The notes below the pieces were generated by a model, which searched no databases, was not told the origin of the DNA, and was given only the letters and a program-made list of their open reading frames with translations. 64,000 bases of DNA. Origin: Gonapodya prolifera JEL478 (taxonomy: Eukaryota; Monoblepharomycota; Monoblepharidomycetes; Monoblepharidales; Gonapodyaceae). The stretch lies in contig KQ965787.1 in NCBI GenBank assembly GCA_001574975.1, forward strand, positions 159,093 through 223,092, given 5' to 3'. Shown here piece after piece: positions 49,004 through 61,699 of the stretch. The position numbers and the translations under genes were made by a program. Positions within the stretch are counted from its first letter, which is position 1. The number at the start of each line of letters is the position of its first letter.

Positions 49004-49493
49004 TAAGGCCCTGGACGAGTGGGTAACTCGTCACTTTATTGCCAACTTGTACTCGCCTAGTGTATTGTGATACTGTACTCGTCACTCGTCTAAAAAGTTC
49101 GATGCAAACTCGCGACTCGCGAGTATACTTGCCAATATATGTTCAAAAAAAAAACTTCATTCAAACCTTGCCCACAGAGCAGGTACCAAAAGCAGAGCAC
49201 CAAACATTTTTATTATGTATTTTTTACATGTAGATGTAGTTATTGTTATTTCGCACCTTCATCGCTTTCAAAACATCAAAATTCCTGAGTTGGACGACGG
49301 GAGAGACAGGCTAAAAGCATACAGCGGGCAAGTAGACGCGGCTAAATCATTTAAAGCGAACTCACGAGTACACTCGCAAGTTTGAAAATTTGTACTCGCA
49401 ACTCACCAAATTTTATTAGCATCAACTCAACTCGTACTCGCGAGTTTATACTTGGCAAGTAGGCAAGTTTATACTCAGTCGTCCGGGGCCTTA
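49004..49493. mobile_element. hAT-type MITE with terminal inverted repeats and 8-bp target duplication
   Basis: 490-bp non-autonomous DNA transposon. The left end TAAGGCCCTGGACGA (49004) is matched by the inverted right end TCGTCCGGGGCCTTA (to 49493), 14 of 15 positions. Flanks TTGGTCAG (48996-49003) and TTGGTCAC (49494-49501) form an 8-bp target-site duplication with one mismatch, the size made by hAT transposases. The interior is AT-rich, non-coding and full of ACTCG/CGAGT words in both directions (for example ACTCGCGAGTA near 49115 and 49437), the subterminal repeats typical of hAT elements. No transposase is encoded, so it must have been mobilised in trans. Confidence 0.8.
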
Positions 49494-50033
49494 TTGGTCA
49501 CCACTCTTCCCTTGTGAGGCATGAACTGCCTTTCGTGCTCAAGCACCGTTATTACAACAGAACATCGCTCATGTATTTGCTCACATGACATAAAGCTGAT
49601 GCAACATTCCTACTGCAACGGCGGTCACTAATGAGCTCAAAAGTTCACCTGGTTGTTATCCAGAACATCTACGCCAGAGATATGGCGCAAATCCGACTTC
49701 TTGCATCCACGAAGCTTCCTGGCATCCACAACTTTCTTGCAGTCGGTGTCATACAAACTCATTTGCTGCACCAAAAACCGAGTTAGGTATGCTCCCAAAC
49801 ACTCCAGTCACGCCTCCCACAGCCACCCAAAACAACACCATACTCCACAGTGACCTGCTTTCCGTGGCTACTATTGACGGTGTGAATGCCAACTGCACAA
49901 CGAAGCTCAACGCCATCGTGGCACCAACAGCCAGGCCAATTCCCAACGAAGCACTTAGTCCCATGAGTGTGACACCTAGCAAGGTGCAGTGTCAAGTGTC
50001 CAACTACTATAGTCTGTCCCATCTTGTTGACGG
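49494..50033 (-). pseudogene. Fragment of a polytopic membrane protein (possible MMPL/Patched-like remnant)
   Basis: A minus-strand frame at 49749-49982 encodes two helices: LGVTLMGLSASLGIGLAVGA, TMALSFVVQLAFTPSIVA, then SLWSMVLFWVAVGGVTGVFG. The first helix followed by a TPS/TPA turn is reminiscent of the last helices of MMPL/RND-type transporters. A following open stretch near 49650-49750 reads SLYDTDCKKVVDARKLRGCK. No N-terminal part is present, because the neighbouring DNA is CpG-free repeat. It is probably a truncated remnant, and the family assignment is weak. Confidence 0.3.
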
Positions 50034-50976
50034 CTAATTCCAATGCAGGGCTGAGTTTGTGGCTGTGCCAGACAAAGAAATTCAAAATCACCCAGTTTTC
50101 CTTTTGTGTCATCCAAGCCCAAATGTTCCAATTTGTATCCTCAATGCACACAAGGGCTGCAAACTTGCCCCATTAGTCTCTTGCCACTTACCACTTTGTG
50201 GAACATGAACAAAGAATGCCCTCAATCTTGTACTTCTCCTCTCAAGTCATCTTCACACTCCAAAACCCTGCCTTTTCATCTGTTGATCACAATCACCAAT
50301 TGAGTAGCAAGTTCATTCAGAAGTTGCACATGGACCTTTGGGATTTCCACTTTTTCATGGTNAACAAGCACCATTTCCACTGGTATGTGATTGTGATGGA
50401 CAGGGTGGGTAATGCTCTAGTAGTAGATGCACTGGATTGGAGTGAGCATCCACATCATTATGATACTGNNNNNNNNNNNNNNNNNNNNNNNNNNNNNNNN
50501 NNNNNNNNNNNNNAGCCAGCACAATCACCCAGAAATTGTGTTTGGTCTCTGTTTTGGAGGCAGGGTGATGGACACAGCTGTGGTCTGTTCTCATGTGTTG
50601 CACTGCTTTTCATCCTGTGGTACCCTGCTCTGTTCAAACAAATTTTTGAGGGTGCACAGATACCACTCCCAATGTATCCTCACAATTTTTGAGTGAAATG
50701 GAGGGAGGATATGTATGTATTCCTTCAAAAATTGTATCCTCAATGTGTGGATCAGGACAGTTGGGGCAAACCTTGTTTCAATTTTTTAGCCTTCTGATGT
50801 GAAATATATGAGCTTGACTGACTGAAAAGGTGAACTTCACAGATAAACATGACTAACTCTTGTATGTGGGGGTCTTAATTCCCAGGGTGGGTGTCCTGTC
50901 TTGCATGGGTGGTGTAAAAAATGTGACAGCACCAAGGATTCCCATGCTGAGCAAGGGCTCAATGGAGTTGGCTGCT
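50034..50976. repeat. CpG-free repeat block with C48/Ulp1-like protease fragment
   Basis: More than 900 bases with no CpG, interrupted by one N at 50362 and an N-gap at 50469-50513. A plus-strand frame contains HMDLWDFHFFMVNKHHFHWY then VIVMDRVGNALVVDALDW, with the His-Trp strand and following Asp of C48 (Ulp1-type) cysteine peptidases. That domain is often carried by eukaryotic transposable elements, so a methylated, degraded element is likely. The superfamily cannot be fixed from what is left. It looks old and broken. Confidence 0.5.
50469..50513. other. Assembly gap (45 N)
   Basis: A run of N within the CpG-free repeat block, which is typical of repeat-induced assembly breaks. Confidence 0.99.
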
Positions 50977-51439
50977 GCGGAAGACACAGTCAGAAGTGAG
51001 AAAGAAAGGCAGATGTTTTGCAAATGAGTGTAGACCAAGGCCATTGTTTGAAAGGCAGTTAGGAAGTGGCAATTCTTCACTACTTGCTTTTGTTAAAGAC
51101 ATGTCCAGGCTTCCATCTAATACAGATATTTTTCCTTGATATCTTACTGGCTGCACTTACAATACCACAGCACTTCTGTGGCCTCAAAACCCTGAAATCA
51201 CTGAGCTTTACTTGTGAAAATGGTTGCAAAAACATCAATTTTCGGGCCAATGCATCTTTCAGTATCTCTGCACCTACCTGCCTTTATATGAGGAATCATC
51301 TTGGGCCAATGGCAACCTTGTTAACTCTCAAACCATGCCAATAGGACAACTTCTTGCCAGCAAGATTGGTCAGTTAGCACTTTGAGCAGCACCACTGCTC
51401 CCATTCCTTACTAATCAAAGTCTCCCCTTTGTTTAGTGC

Positions 51440-52742
51440 TTGTTACAGGTGGTGCTTCTTGTATTAGTGCCACGACGGCATTGTGTCTTGCATGGGGTGA
51501 ATATGCAAGCCTGGATTCAGCCACAATGTCTTCTGATATGACGATTGCCTTCCCTGATTATAGAGGGGGCCAGACTGGCCTTCACAGACCTGCTGGCCCA
51601 ATCTGAACTCACGCAAACCGTCCTCAAGCAAATTTCTGTACAAGGTGACTGGACAAAACCCATCTTTCCCTTCCTTTGCAGCTCATGTACTGTTCAACTG
51701 ATCCAAAGGATTGAAAAGTGCAACTTTCCTTCAGCACAATGTGACCAATGGATCTCAGTGGGAACACGTTGTGAAAAAGTGAGTCACCTCGTTCCTCCTT
51801 TTGTGTGCTGATGAACAGAAGTCTAACTCACTGTTGCTGCAATTGGCAGAGTGGAAGAAACCTAAGATGGACCTCTTGATATTCTTGTGAACAATGCTGG
51901 GATCTCCCCACTTGAAGCAACTTTGGAGGACAGCTGCTATGAGGACTTCTCCCGTATACTCTCAGTGAATCTTGGGGGCTTTTTTGTAAGTAAGACCGTC
52001 ATGAAGCATTGCTTCCTGTTGATTAACCCAACCAGTTCACAAGGGAATGAAGTAAGGCATCTGTTAAATGAAAAAGAAGGATTCTCCAGTGAGCTCCCTC
52101 CAAATTGGTGTTCTGAGAGTCCAGCAACCAACAAATTGGACCTTTCTCCCCAAAGGCCACGAAATCTATTGTCAGTGTGGGATTGGTCGTGAGTGCATGA
52201 TGTGCAAAAATTGGTTGAACAGGTCATCTGACGATGCGACACCGACAGTCAGCCATAATGGGCGTACCACACATTCCAAGTTACTCGGCAAGCAAAGGCG
52301 GCATACGGTTCCTTAGCAAAAGTGTTGCATTGCATTGTGCCAACTCCAGCTTCCCTGGGGGCAAGATCAGAGTCAACTCAGTATATCCAGGTACGGGAAC
52401 ATTGCGCACTGTTCGTTTCGGATTGGGGTTGCTCCCTCTGACGCCATTCTCTATTTTTGTGTTGCGTACAGGCATGGTCGAGCCACCAATGTTGAAACCT
52501 GACTACGTGGAACTCCTTCGGACCAACCCCGACGCTGCTAAAGCCATCGCTCCGTTGGGGCGTGGTGGTACCGCAGAAGACGTTGCCAACGCGATTGCGT
52601 TCTTGGCATCTCAAGAGAGTTCTTACATAACGGTGGGTCCTTGAAGTACGCCTCAGTTAATTGTCTTGACTGACGAGCATGTCGTCTGTTGTGGTCTACC
52701 AGGGTACAGAGATCGTCATTGAGGTGGTGCCGTCACGCAGTA
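51440..52742 (+). pseudogene. Short-chain dehydrogenase/reductase (SDR), decayed
   Basis: Spliced exons read LVTGGASCISATTALCLAW, then EGARLAFTDLLAQSELTQTV, HNVTNGSQWEHVVKK, DGPLDILVNNAGISPLEATL, EDFSRILSVNLGGFFVSKT, SAIMGVPHIPSYSASKGGIR (catalytic YxxxK), GGKIRVNSVYPG, GMVEPPMLKPDYVELLRTNP and LGRGGTAEDVANAIAFLASQ. Damage: the Rossmann TGGxxGIG motif reads TGGASCIS; a TAA interrupts VEET-DGPLDI just before NNAG; and the C-terminal GTEIVIDGG motif appears shifted by one lost base (GTEIVIEVVP as read). The first two thirds are also CpG-poor, whereas the 3' part has normal CpG. Non-functional SDR is the best reading; sequencing error could explain single lesions but not all three. Confidence 0.65.
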
Positions 52743-52981
52743 GCTTTGCTAGGGTACATAATGTTCATCGAATAAATCGCATTCATGTAATAAGTGTGAG
52801 CTAAGCATTAATTTGCATCTTCGCGATCAATTATGCCGGTCGAGTCGACGACAGTGGAAACATAAGCCCGCCAACCTCCAGCTGGTTTTCAGCTAGTTCT
52901 TCGAGAATAGTCTTGACAATACAATGAGAATGAAATACATGTTCATACTTTGTGTACGCGTCGTCTCCAGACCACCAACAA

Positions 52982-54521
52982 TCATCCCCGGGCAAAAAAT
53001 TCCGCCAACGACCTCGCAAACTGCACCTCACCACCAGCCCCACCACCCAGCATCCTCCCAATCTGGCCTCCCCCGCCGAGCTCCATGACGTCCCGCGGTC
53101 CCAGTCCACACCCGAGCGCAACGACCAGTAGATCCTCCACGACGGGCGGCCTGACGGAGCGGTCGTGCACCCTGGCGACTGTGTACTCCACGCTGCGGAG
53201 GAGGGAGCTGTGGCTGCCCATGGCGAGGGGGGAGGTTGCAGTCGAGGAGTGCAGGAGGGCAAGCTGTGTCAGAAGTTGGCGCTTCCAAGAAAGGTGGGGC
53301 GGGTGGTTCGAGTGGGTCCAGTGGGAGAGCGAGGCCAGGACGGTGTCAAGGAGGTGCATGGGGTCCAGGGAGATGTCCGTCGAGGTGGCGGGGTTGGACA
53401 TCAGAGAGGTGAGCTCGGCAACACAGGCGTGGGGTGGGGACGCCGGGCTCAGGATGTGCGAGGCGAGGAAGAGCGCAGGAGTGAGGTTCTGGCCGCCCGT
53501 CGCGTGGACGAGTTGCGCCGCCGCTGTCGCGTTGGGGCACCAGGTGGGTCGGTGGAGGTGTATGTCGGTGGATAGTTGTTGGAGGTACGCGAAGTCCACC
53601 TCGGAGCCCCACTCGAGGGTCCAAAAGAGTTCTCTTGGGGAAAGAGCACCGGCGGCGCGTAGTCCGCGGACCAGGCCCAAGGCGATGCGGGAGCGCACGT
53701 TGCCCCTGAAGGATGCCAGGATAGCGGAGACAAATGGAAGAAGGTCCGCCTTGGGAGGATTTAAGTCAAGAAGGAGGGACGAAAGCAGAGTCTCGGAGTG
53801 GAACAGGTCGGATTGGGGGAAGATGTGCCTGGCCCTGGAATGTGAGGAGCAGGTGAGTCTCTAGAGACAGACCCTGGAACGAAGCTAAGAGAGCACCGTA
53901 CAGGCGCAGGAACGCTTGCGCATTATAACGCTGAACTGCAAGCTTGAGGGAAGCATTCTGCTCTTTGGTTAGCCCAGGCAAATCTTGGTAAAAACTTGGA
54001 GCGAGTGTTCGAGGAAGCTCCTCGTCCTCCAAGCCCCTTTCGTTCGACACCTTTTCCAGCAAGTCATCCACATAACGGTTGTTGCGTAGAGGCGCCGCTC
54101 CGCCGATGAAGCGGACGTGCTCGTCGCGAGATAATCCCATGCGGACGAGAAGCCTGGCAATTTCACCGACGAGAAGCCGAGGGCGAACACCAATGAGGTC
54201 CGCGACCGACAAGAAGTCCAGGCGTAGAGTTTCGGCGAGGTTGATTGACCTGTCGACGCCGACAATCTTCCTCACGAGGAAGAAGAGAATGCGCAGGTCG
54301 GTCGCGCTCCTGTCCTTCCATGAAAGCCCGCAGACGAATCTGAAGCGGAGCAGAACCGACTTGTGGACAAGCGACTTGAACAGTTTGCAGACGCTGCGGA
54401 GAGACCACAGAGAGTTGAGTGGGAGACGGTCGAGAATGGCCGTGAAGAGTTCCGGCTGGCGCAGCAGGGGCGACGGCGAGGGAGACGCAGGCGAGGAGGG
54501 CACAGAAGAGGGGCTTAGCAT
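52982..54521 (-). CDS. F-box-like protein with unknown C-terminal helical region
   Basis: Start MLSPSSVPSSPASPSPSPLL at 54521, a Ser/Pro leader. An F-box-like motif follows: PELFTAILDRLPLNSLWSLR, SVCKLFKSLVHKSVLLRF. Exon 1 runs to 53902 (GTACGG donor) and joins the exon starting at 53834 in frame: AQAFLRLARHIFPQSDLFHS, ETLLSSLLLDLNPPKADLLP. The second exon, about 285 codons, is helical and Leu-rich (HLLDTVLASLSHWTHSNHPP, VEDLLVVALGCGLG) and ends EFFARG at 52982. F-box proteins are SCF substrate adaptors. That role is plausible alongside CDC34 and the DCN1-like gene in this window, but it rests only on the N-terminal motif. The C-terminal region is unrecognised. Confidence 0.65.
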
Positions 54522-55467
54522 GCTGATGCGTCGAAAGGCAATGCGGTAAGATGTTGAACAGATGTTGAGGATGATCGGCTCGCTGAACCTGGACTGAAGT
54601 GTTCACGTGACTCGAAAGGTCACGCCACCTTTTGTGCCCTGAGAAATGAATCAAACAAAGTCTGTTTATTGGCTACTGTAGGATTTCCGTGGCAATGTTG
54701 TTGAGTCCACGAAGCGTTTTGTAGCGCTGTGGACCCAATCAACAAAGAAAGACAACCACAAAATATATGGTGTGCCTCTGAAGATGCTATCCCCCTTTCC
54801 TTCTTTTACCTCTCTCATTTTGTTTGTAATTCATTCTTAACGTCGCTCCCCCAGCGCCTTTCTTATCTTGTTTGGGTCTCCTGTGCACAACTGCTTTGCA
54901 CTCTGTCATCTACATCTCTCGAGCAGACAGTGAGTGAAACTATGTCATTTCAGGCGCCTGGACAATGGTCGGGTGTTGAGGGAGTGCCTCACCGCACTTG
55001 CCCAATGATTGTAACCGCTTTTTTCACAATGCTTCAAAGGACGGTCCGGCCGAATGGGCTTATCTCACTCAAATCGAAATTAAAGTGCGCCCGTTCGAAT
55101 TATAGTCCGTTCTTTTTTGTTCTCGCATGATTTCTACTGCTGATGCCTTGTGGTTGCGACAACAGGGCACCGAAGAACGACAATTCATAGGTGCAGGCTC
55201 CCTTATTTGCTCGGAGTAGGTTCGTTCTAGAATTGACTGATTATATCAGAAAAGTTTTGTGCGTCATTTGTGTCAATGGAGAATCGTCTCCGCGAGTCAT
55301 CACTTGAGGGATGCGTCCACATATATAGCTCTTAAAAGACGGATACCGTAATAGTCTGAGCAAATCTACACAAGATCCAACCACAAACACAGTTCATATA
55401 TGTGGTGTACGGGGATCCCGTTGTCCGGACTTCCCGAGCCCCACCAACATCAACGCGACACTCTTTC
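54522..55467. other. Intergenic region, nothing recognised
   Basis: A plus frame at 54729-55130 (133 codons) has no domain, poor codon character and no neighbouring splice sites, and is not called. Confidence 0.35.
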
Positions 55468-56006
55468 TCATCGCTCGACGAGCTCCTTATCATTCCCATA
55501 CAATTGATCCCACCCCTCAAATCCGTTTCGCAAGATGTACACTTCCGGTACTGGCTGCTCCTTCCCCAAGGCACACTTCTCTGCCCGCAACTCATTCAAC
55601 GTGCTCGCGAAACGCTTCGCGCACTTTGGTCCGCGAACTTGGGATAGAGCGCAGTGGAAGATTACTCGCGGTGTGTTCTCGAGAGCAGGGACGTAGTCCA
55701 AGGTGGCGTCGAGGAATTCGTGCGCGGGGATATTGCGAGCATTGGGTATGTGTCCTCCCTGGATGATTCCGAGATGTGGAAAAATTCCAGGTGAGCTGAT
55801 ACAGCTGCACGACTTACTGCAAAGTCCTCGTCCCGAACGTCAACGATCACATAGTCCCGTCCTGGCACGAGAGATTTGTTCTTGACCATTTTGGCCAGTT
55901 CTTCTGGCTCAATGTACTTGGCGGCCATCACTGTACTCGTGGAGGCTCTGCGACTTGTTGATTTCGAGAGTGTAGTTAAGAAGTGAAGGATTCGACGAAA
56001 TTGCAT
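55468..56006 (-). CDS. Cdc25/Acr2-type rhodanese phosphatase, possible mitochondrial presequence
   Basis: Single-domain rhodanese of the Cdc25/Ych1/Acr2 class, with phosphatase or arsenate-reductase activity. Core: YIEPEELAKMVKNKSLVPGR, DYVIVDVRDEDF, then after one intron GGHIPNARNIPAHEFLDATL, DYVPALENTPRVIFHCALSQ, VRGPKCAKRF, VYILRNGFEGWDQLYGNDKE, ending LVER at 55468. The active loop HCALSQVR is an intact CX5R. Two starts are possible: MAAKYIEPEE at 55928, or MQFRRILHFLTTLSKSTSRR at 56006, which would add an Arg/Ser-rich amphipathic leader suitable for mitochondrial import. It is head-to-head with MIC10, about 250 bases apart. Confidence 0.82.
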
Positions 56007-56263
56007 GAACAAGGGGACTTCTGCAAGTCGTCCGTGGTCTGACCGAGGTTCTGTGACGATCGCCATTTACACACCGCGCTGATGGCCGCAAAGATCTCGA
56101 GCGAGGAGGGTGAGGAACGAGCGACTCTCGTCTCTGGCCGTGATGCGGTCTCTGCCGCCTCAGAGCCATTCGTTCACGGGTCCACTTCCTCCCAATACTC
56201 CCACCGCAACCACTTCAACGTGACTCAATCGTGGGAATGCGGAAACGTTTTTGGCGGCTGTGA
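56007..56263. promoter_or_regulatory. Putative bidirectional promoter between rhodanese phosphatase and MIC10
   Basis: The short interval between two divergent starts must carry both promoters. A plus frame at 56082-56297 crosses it but is out of phase with the MIC10 exon junction, so it is taken as 5' UTR. No specific factor site was recognised. Confidence 0.4.
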
Positions 56264-56702
56264 ATGGATGCGGATGCAGAGATTTCTCGAAAAGTGAGTC
56301 TGTGCCAGCGATTTGCCCCCAGTTGTTGCTTGCTCACTCACTGTACCGCAATCTTCCCCGCGGATAGTACGACCGCTGTCTCTCCAATCTTTTCATTAAA
56401 GGCGGCATCGGCCTTAGTGCTGGCGTCGTGCTGTCCGTTGTTTTCTTCCGAAGTGAGCCTCATTTTGACCTTCTTTCCCATGTGGTTCATGGAAACCTAA
56501 CGCGGGACTCGCCTCACTCATAGAACGGACATGGCCCATCCCTCTGAGTACAGGCATTGGTCTCGGAATTTCATTTAGCGAATGCGAAAGACAGTTCAAC
56601 CCTGTGAGTGTGGACGAGGGGCAAAAGACAGAGAGAGTCATTTGTGGTAGTTGCGGGATATGGCCCCCGACATCCCCTTGCTTTTCTAAAGGACACGGAT
56701 GA
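56264..56702 (+). CDS. MIC10: MICOS complex subunit MIC10
   Basis: Small inner-membrane protein that bends cristae junctions. Three exons: 56264-56293 (MDADAEISRK), 56368-56452 and 56524-56702. Spliced protein: RKYDRCLSNLFIKGGIGLSA, GVVLSVVFFRKRTWPIPLST, GIGLGISFSECERQFNPVSV. It has two hairpin helices with glycine ladders (GGIGLSAG and GIGLGIS, matching the GxGxGxG signature) joined by a basic FFRKR turn and TWP, and the N-terminal (K/R)xDRCL motif. The stop TGA at 56700-56702 gives about 97 residues, normal for MIC10. A further intron at the GTGAGT after FNP is possible and would alter only the tail. Confidence 0.87.
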
Positions 56703-57076
56703 AATAGGGAATGGGATGAATGAAATCTCTCGGAGCTCGTTATGAGAATTCTGACATATTTCCTCCAATTGGATTCTACCTCTGGCATCACCACGACAAA
56801 GGACCTCCATCTTGGCGCTACACGGGTACTACGTAATTGATATATAGATTTTACGTCTACGTTGCTCAGTATTGTACCATCGTTTGCACGCCTTTTATCT
56901 TTCCTCGTTCCACTGGATCGCACTTTGAGATTAATCAGCACGTGTCGCTGGAGAGTCTTCTTTCATGTAAAATGATGCCCAACCAGGAGGGGATAAAAGA
57001 TATGAAGGAAGGATGGATCATGTGGTACCAACGTGAAAATGAAGACCAAAGCATCTGAATCATTCCACCATCACTG
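56703..57076. other. Intergenic region, nothing recognised
   Basis: The MIC10 3' flank and the DCN1-like promoter. No feature recognised. Confidence 0.4.
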
Positions 57077-58238
57077 ATGCCACCCAAGCGCAAGCCCGCG
57101 TCGACCGCTACAAAAGCTTTCGCAGCCAGTCCCAAGGGGTACAAAAGAAAGCTGGACCCGAGGGACGATTTGGAGGATCCGGACGGGATGACGGACCTCT
57201 ACCCGGTTGCAGCAGAGACCAGGGCCAGTGGAAAGAAGGCGAAGAAGGCAGCAGATAATGGTGGAGGTCCTTGGAGTATGCAGAGGTGCATCAGGTGGTA
57301 CGATAGCTTGGCAAGCAGTGGTGAGTGTTGGTACAGCGGAGAATGAACAAAGGTCTCGCACTTGGTGGGGTCAGAGCCATTTCATGTTGAGAAATCGAGT
57401 GAATCTGCGCTATGGAACCGTCTAAGCGTGCTTGGAGGCGGCGGGGAGGAATTGTAGGAACCATCGTCGACAGTCTTCGCATCAGCGCAGCGACACGGAA
57501 ATCACTAGGGACCCGTCAGATATCCGTTCACGCATTCTGTTTTTCGGATTGCTATCTGTTTTGCTCTCGATTGCGATGCCCACTTCGAACCTTGCTGACA
57601 ATTCCGTTCCTTAGATGATTTGAGCCAGATTGGTCCCGAAGGTATCGAGCGATTGTGCGAAGAGTCCGGGATAGCTGTGGATGGGCTAGAAATGCTTGCT
57701 GTGGCGTTTACTCTTGGGGGTAGGTCACCCTGTCTTTACGAAACATCGTCGGTATCTTCTCACTTCATCTACTAGCATCGCGAATGTCATACTTTACTCG
57801 ACAAGAGTTCATAAGTGGAATGGAGCGATTGGGAGCGGACACGGCGACGAAACTTGGGAAGGCAGCGAAGGAAAAGACTGACAACGTTTCGGAGGGCGAC
57901 GGATGGCGGTAAGCACATCAATGAAGAAGAGCTGTTTGGGACGATGCTAATTGCTCGCTCTCTACAACAGAGAGATGTATCGCTGGGCATTCGCATTCTC
58001 TCTTTCGTCTGGAGCGAAATCGGTCGAGCTGGCTCTCGCCGTCGCAATGCTGCGCCTTCTATTTTCCCGCCACAAGCTCAAACCTCACGTTGAGCGCATG
58101 TTCGAGTTCTTGGAATCAGAGCCGTCACCCACACGAGCAATCAACAGAGATCAGTGGGCCCAACTGCCAGAGTTCCTCGAAGAATGGAGCCAAGGTACAG
58201 CTGGACAAACGGAGTCATGTGAGATTTTAGCTCGCTGA
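57077..58238 (+). CDS. DCN1-like cullin neddylation factor with basic N-terminus
   Basis: PONY/DCUN1 domain protein, the scaffold that promotes NEDD8 transfer to cullins. Start MPPKRKPASTATKAFAASPK at 57077; basic clusters (PPKRK, YKRK, GKKAKK) suggest nuclear targeting as in DCUN1D4/5. Exons then give CIRWYDSLASS, DDLSQIGPEGIERLCEESGI, VDGLEMLAVAFTLG, SRMSYFTRQEFISGMERLGA, REMYRWAFAFSLSSGAKSVE, LALAVAMLRLLFSRHKLKPH and NRDQWAQLPEFLEEW. The PONY core (IGPEGIE, YFTRxEF, YRWAFxF) is clear. The usual C-terminal acidic cullin-binding stretch (D-x-AWP-x-x-IDxFVEW) is not seen: the frame stops at 58236-58238, or splices to a nearby stop. The gene is therefore truncated, or the last exon was missed. 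Confidence 0.85.
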
Positions 58239-58836
58239 AGGGCGTCAATAAAACGCTTTGCTTATAGTGTGGTGTTGTGGACTTTAGGGCCTCTTCTTTT
58301 CGATCGCTTCATGGAGTGGACGAAGGGGTCGACTTGAAACCCACGTTTATATGTTGAGACTTTCTTCTGGATCCGCCTTTGCCGTCGCAAAGCGTAAATG
58401 TAATTTCTCGGATCCGTGGATTGACGTTGTCACATTTCCATCTCCGCAACAAATTTCCATCCAACGTTTTTCTCTTTTGTAGAATATCCATGAATAATGA
58501 TGTCGTTCGTTACCTCTTGTTACATTTCTAATTGGGCGGTGAACTTTTCAGTGCACTGCAGATGCCATTTTGGTCTTAAATAGATTGTTGAGATTCTTGT
58601 TGACCAACGCTACAGCTTCAGAGCTACTCATTACCCGAACTAATCGCTTGGGGTGAGTTGCGGGAAGAATGTGTGTCACACTCCCCTAACGAGTCAGGAT
58701 TTGATTTAACGAGCAGCTCGTCATATCGCGGTGGGAGTCCCAGTGTCACTAAACCCAGGGACTCAGACCTCAACCCGAACGCATAAGCCGTGGTTCGGGG
58801 AAAAACTAGGAACACGGGTTTGGCGCCCCACTGCTT
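58239..58836. other. 3' UTR space between convergent DCN1-like and TGR genes
   Basis: Expected to hold the TGR 3' UTR (minus strand). Several hairpins occur on that strand, for example GAGTCCC/GGGACTC around 58734-58764 and CCCGAAC/GTTCGGG around 58774-58799. None has the full SECIS pattern by eye. Confidence 0.4.
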
Positions 58837-58897
58837 GCGGCGATACACGATGGTCTGGAATGAGCCTTCGCACTGGCATAATTCCTCACATCGCCGC
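58837..58897 (-). promoter_or_regulatory. Stem-loop just 3' of the in-frame TGA; candidate SECIS or Sec-redefinition element
   Basis: On the minus strand GCGGCGAT (58897-58890) pairs perfectly with ATCGCCGC (58844-58837). Inside, 5' GTGAG faces 3' AGAC, which could form the tandem G-A quartet of a SECIS core. A second stem, GGAAT...GCC with GGC...ATTCC, encloses the loop AGTGCGAA. Against SECIS: the apical AA lies on the 3' side, and the core is only about 30 nt from the TGA, closer than usual. It may instead act as a recoding-stimulating stem-loop. Confidence 0.35.
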
Positions 58898-58912
58898 TGA
58901 GCTGTGGAGCGC

Positions 58913-61699
<2,787 letters not shown>

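Noticed and set aside
54729-55130. 133-codon plus-strand frame
   Set aside because: No recognisable domain, no splice context and atypical composition.
56082-56297. 71-codon frame MAAKISSEEGEERATLVSGR overlapping the MIC10 start
   Set aside because: Its phase cannot join the MIC10 second exon, whereas the frame starting at 56264 does so exactly.
58690-58730. ATGA followed 13 bases later by AAA and then TGAC in the TGR 3' UTR, a possible SECIS
   Set aside because: The two halves do not pair with each other; the local CGAGC/GCTCG hairpin conflicts with a SECIS helix.
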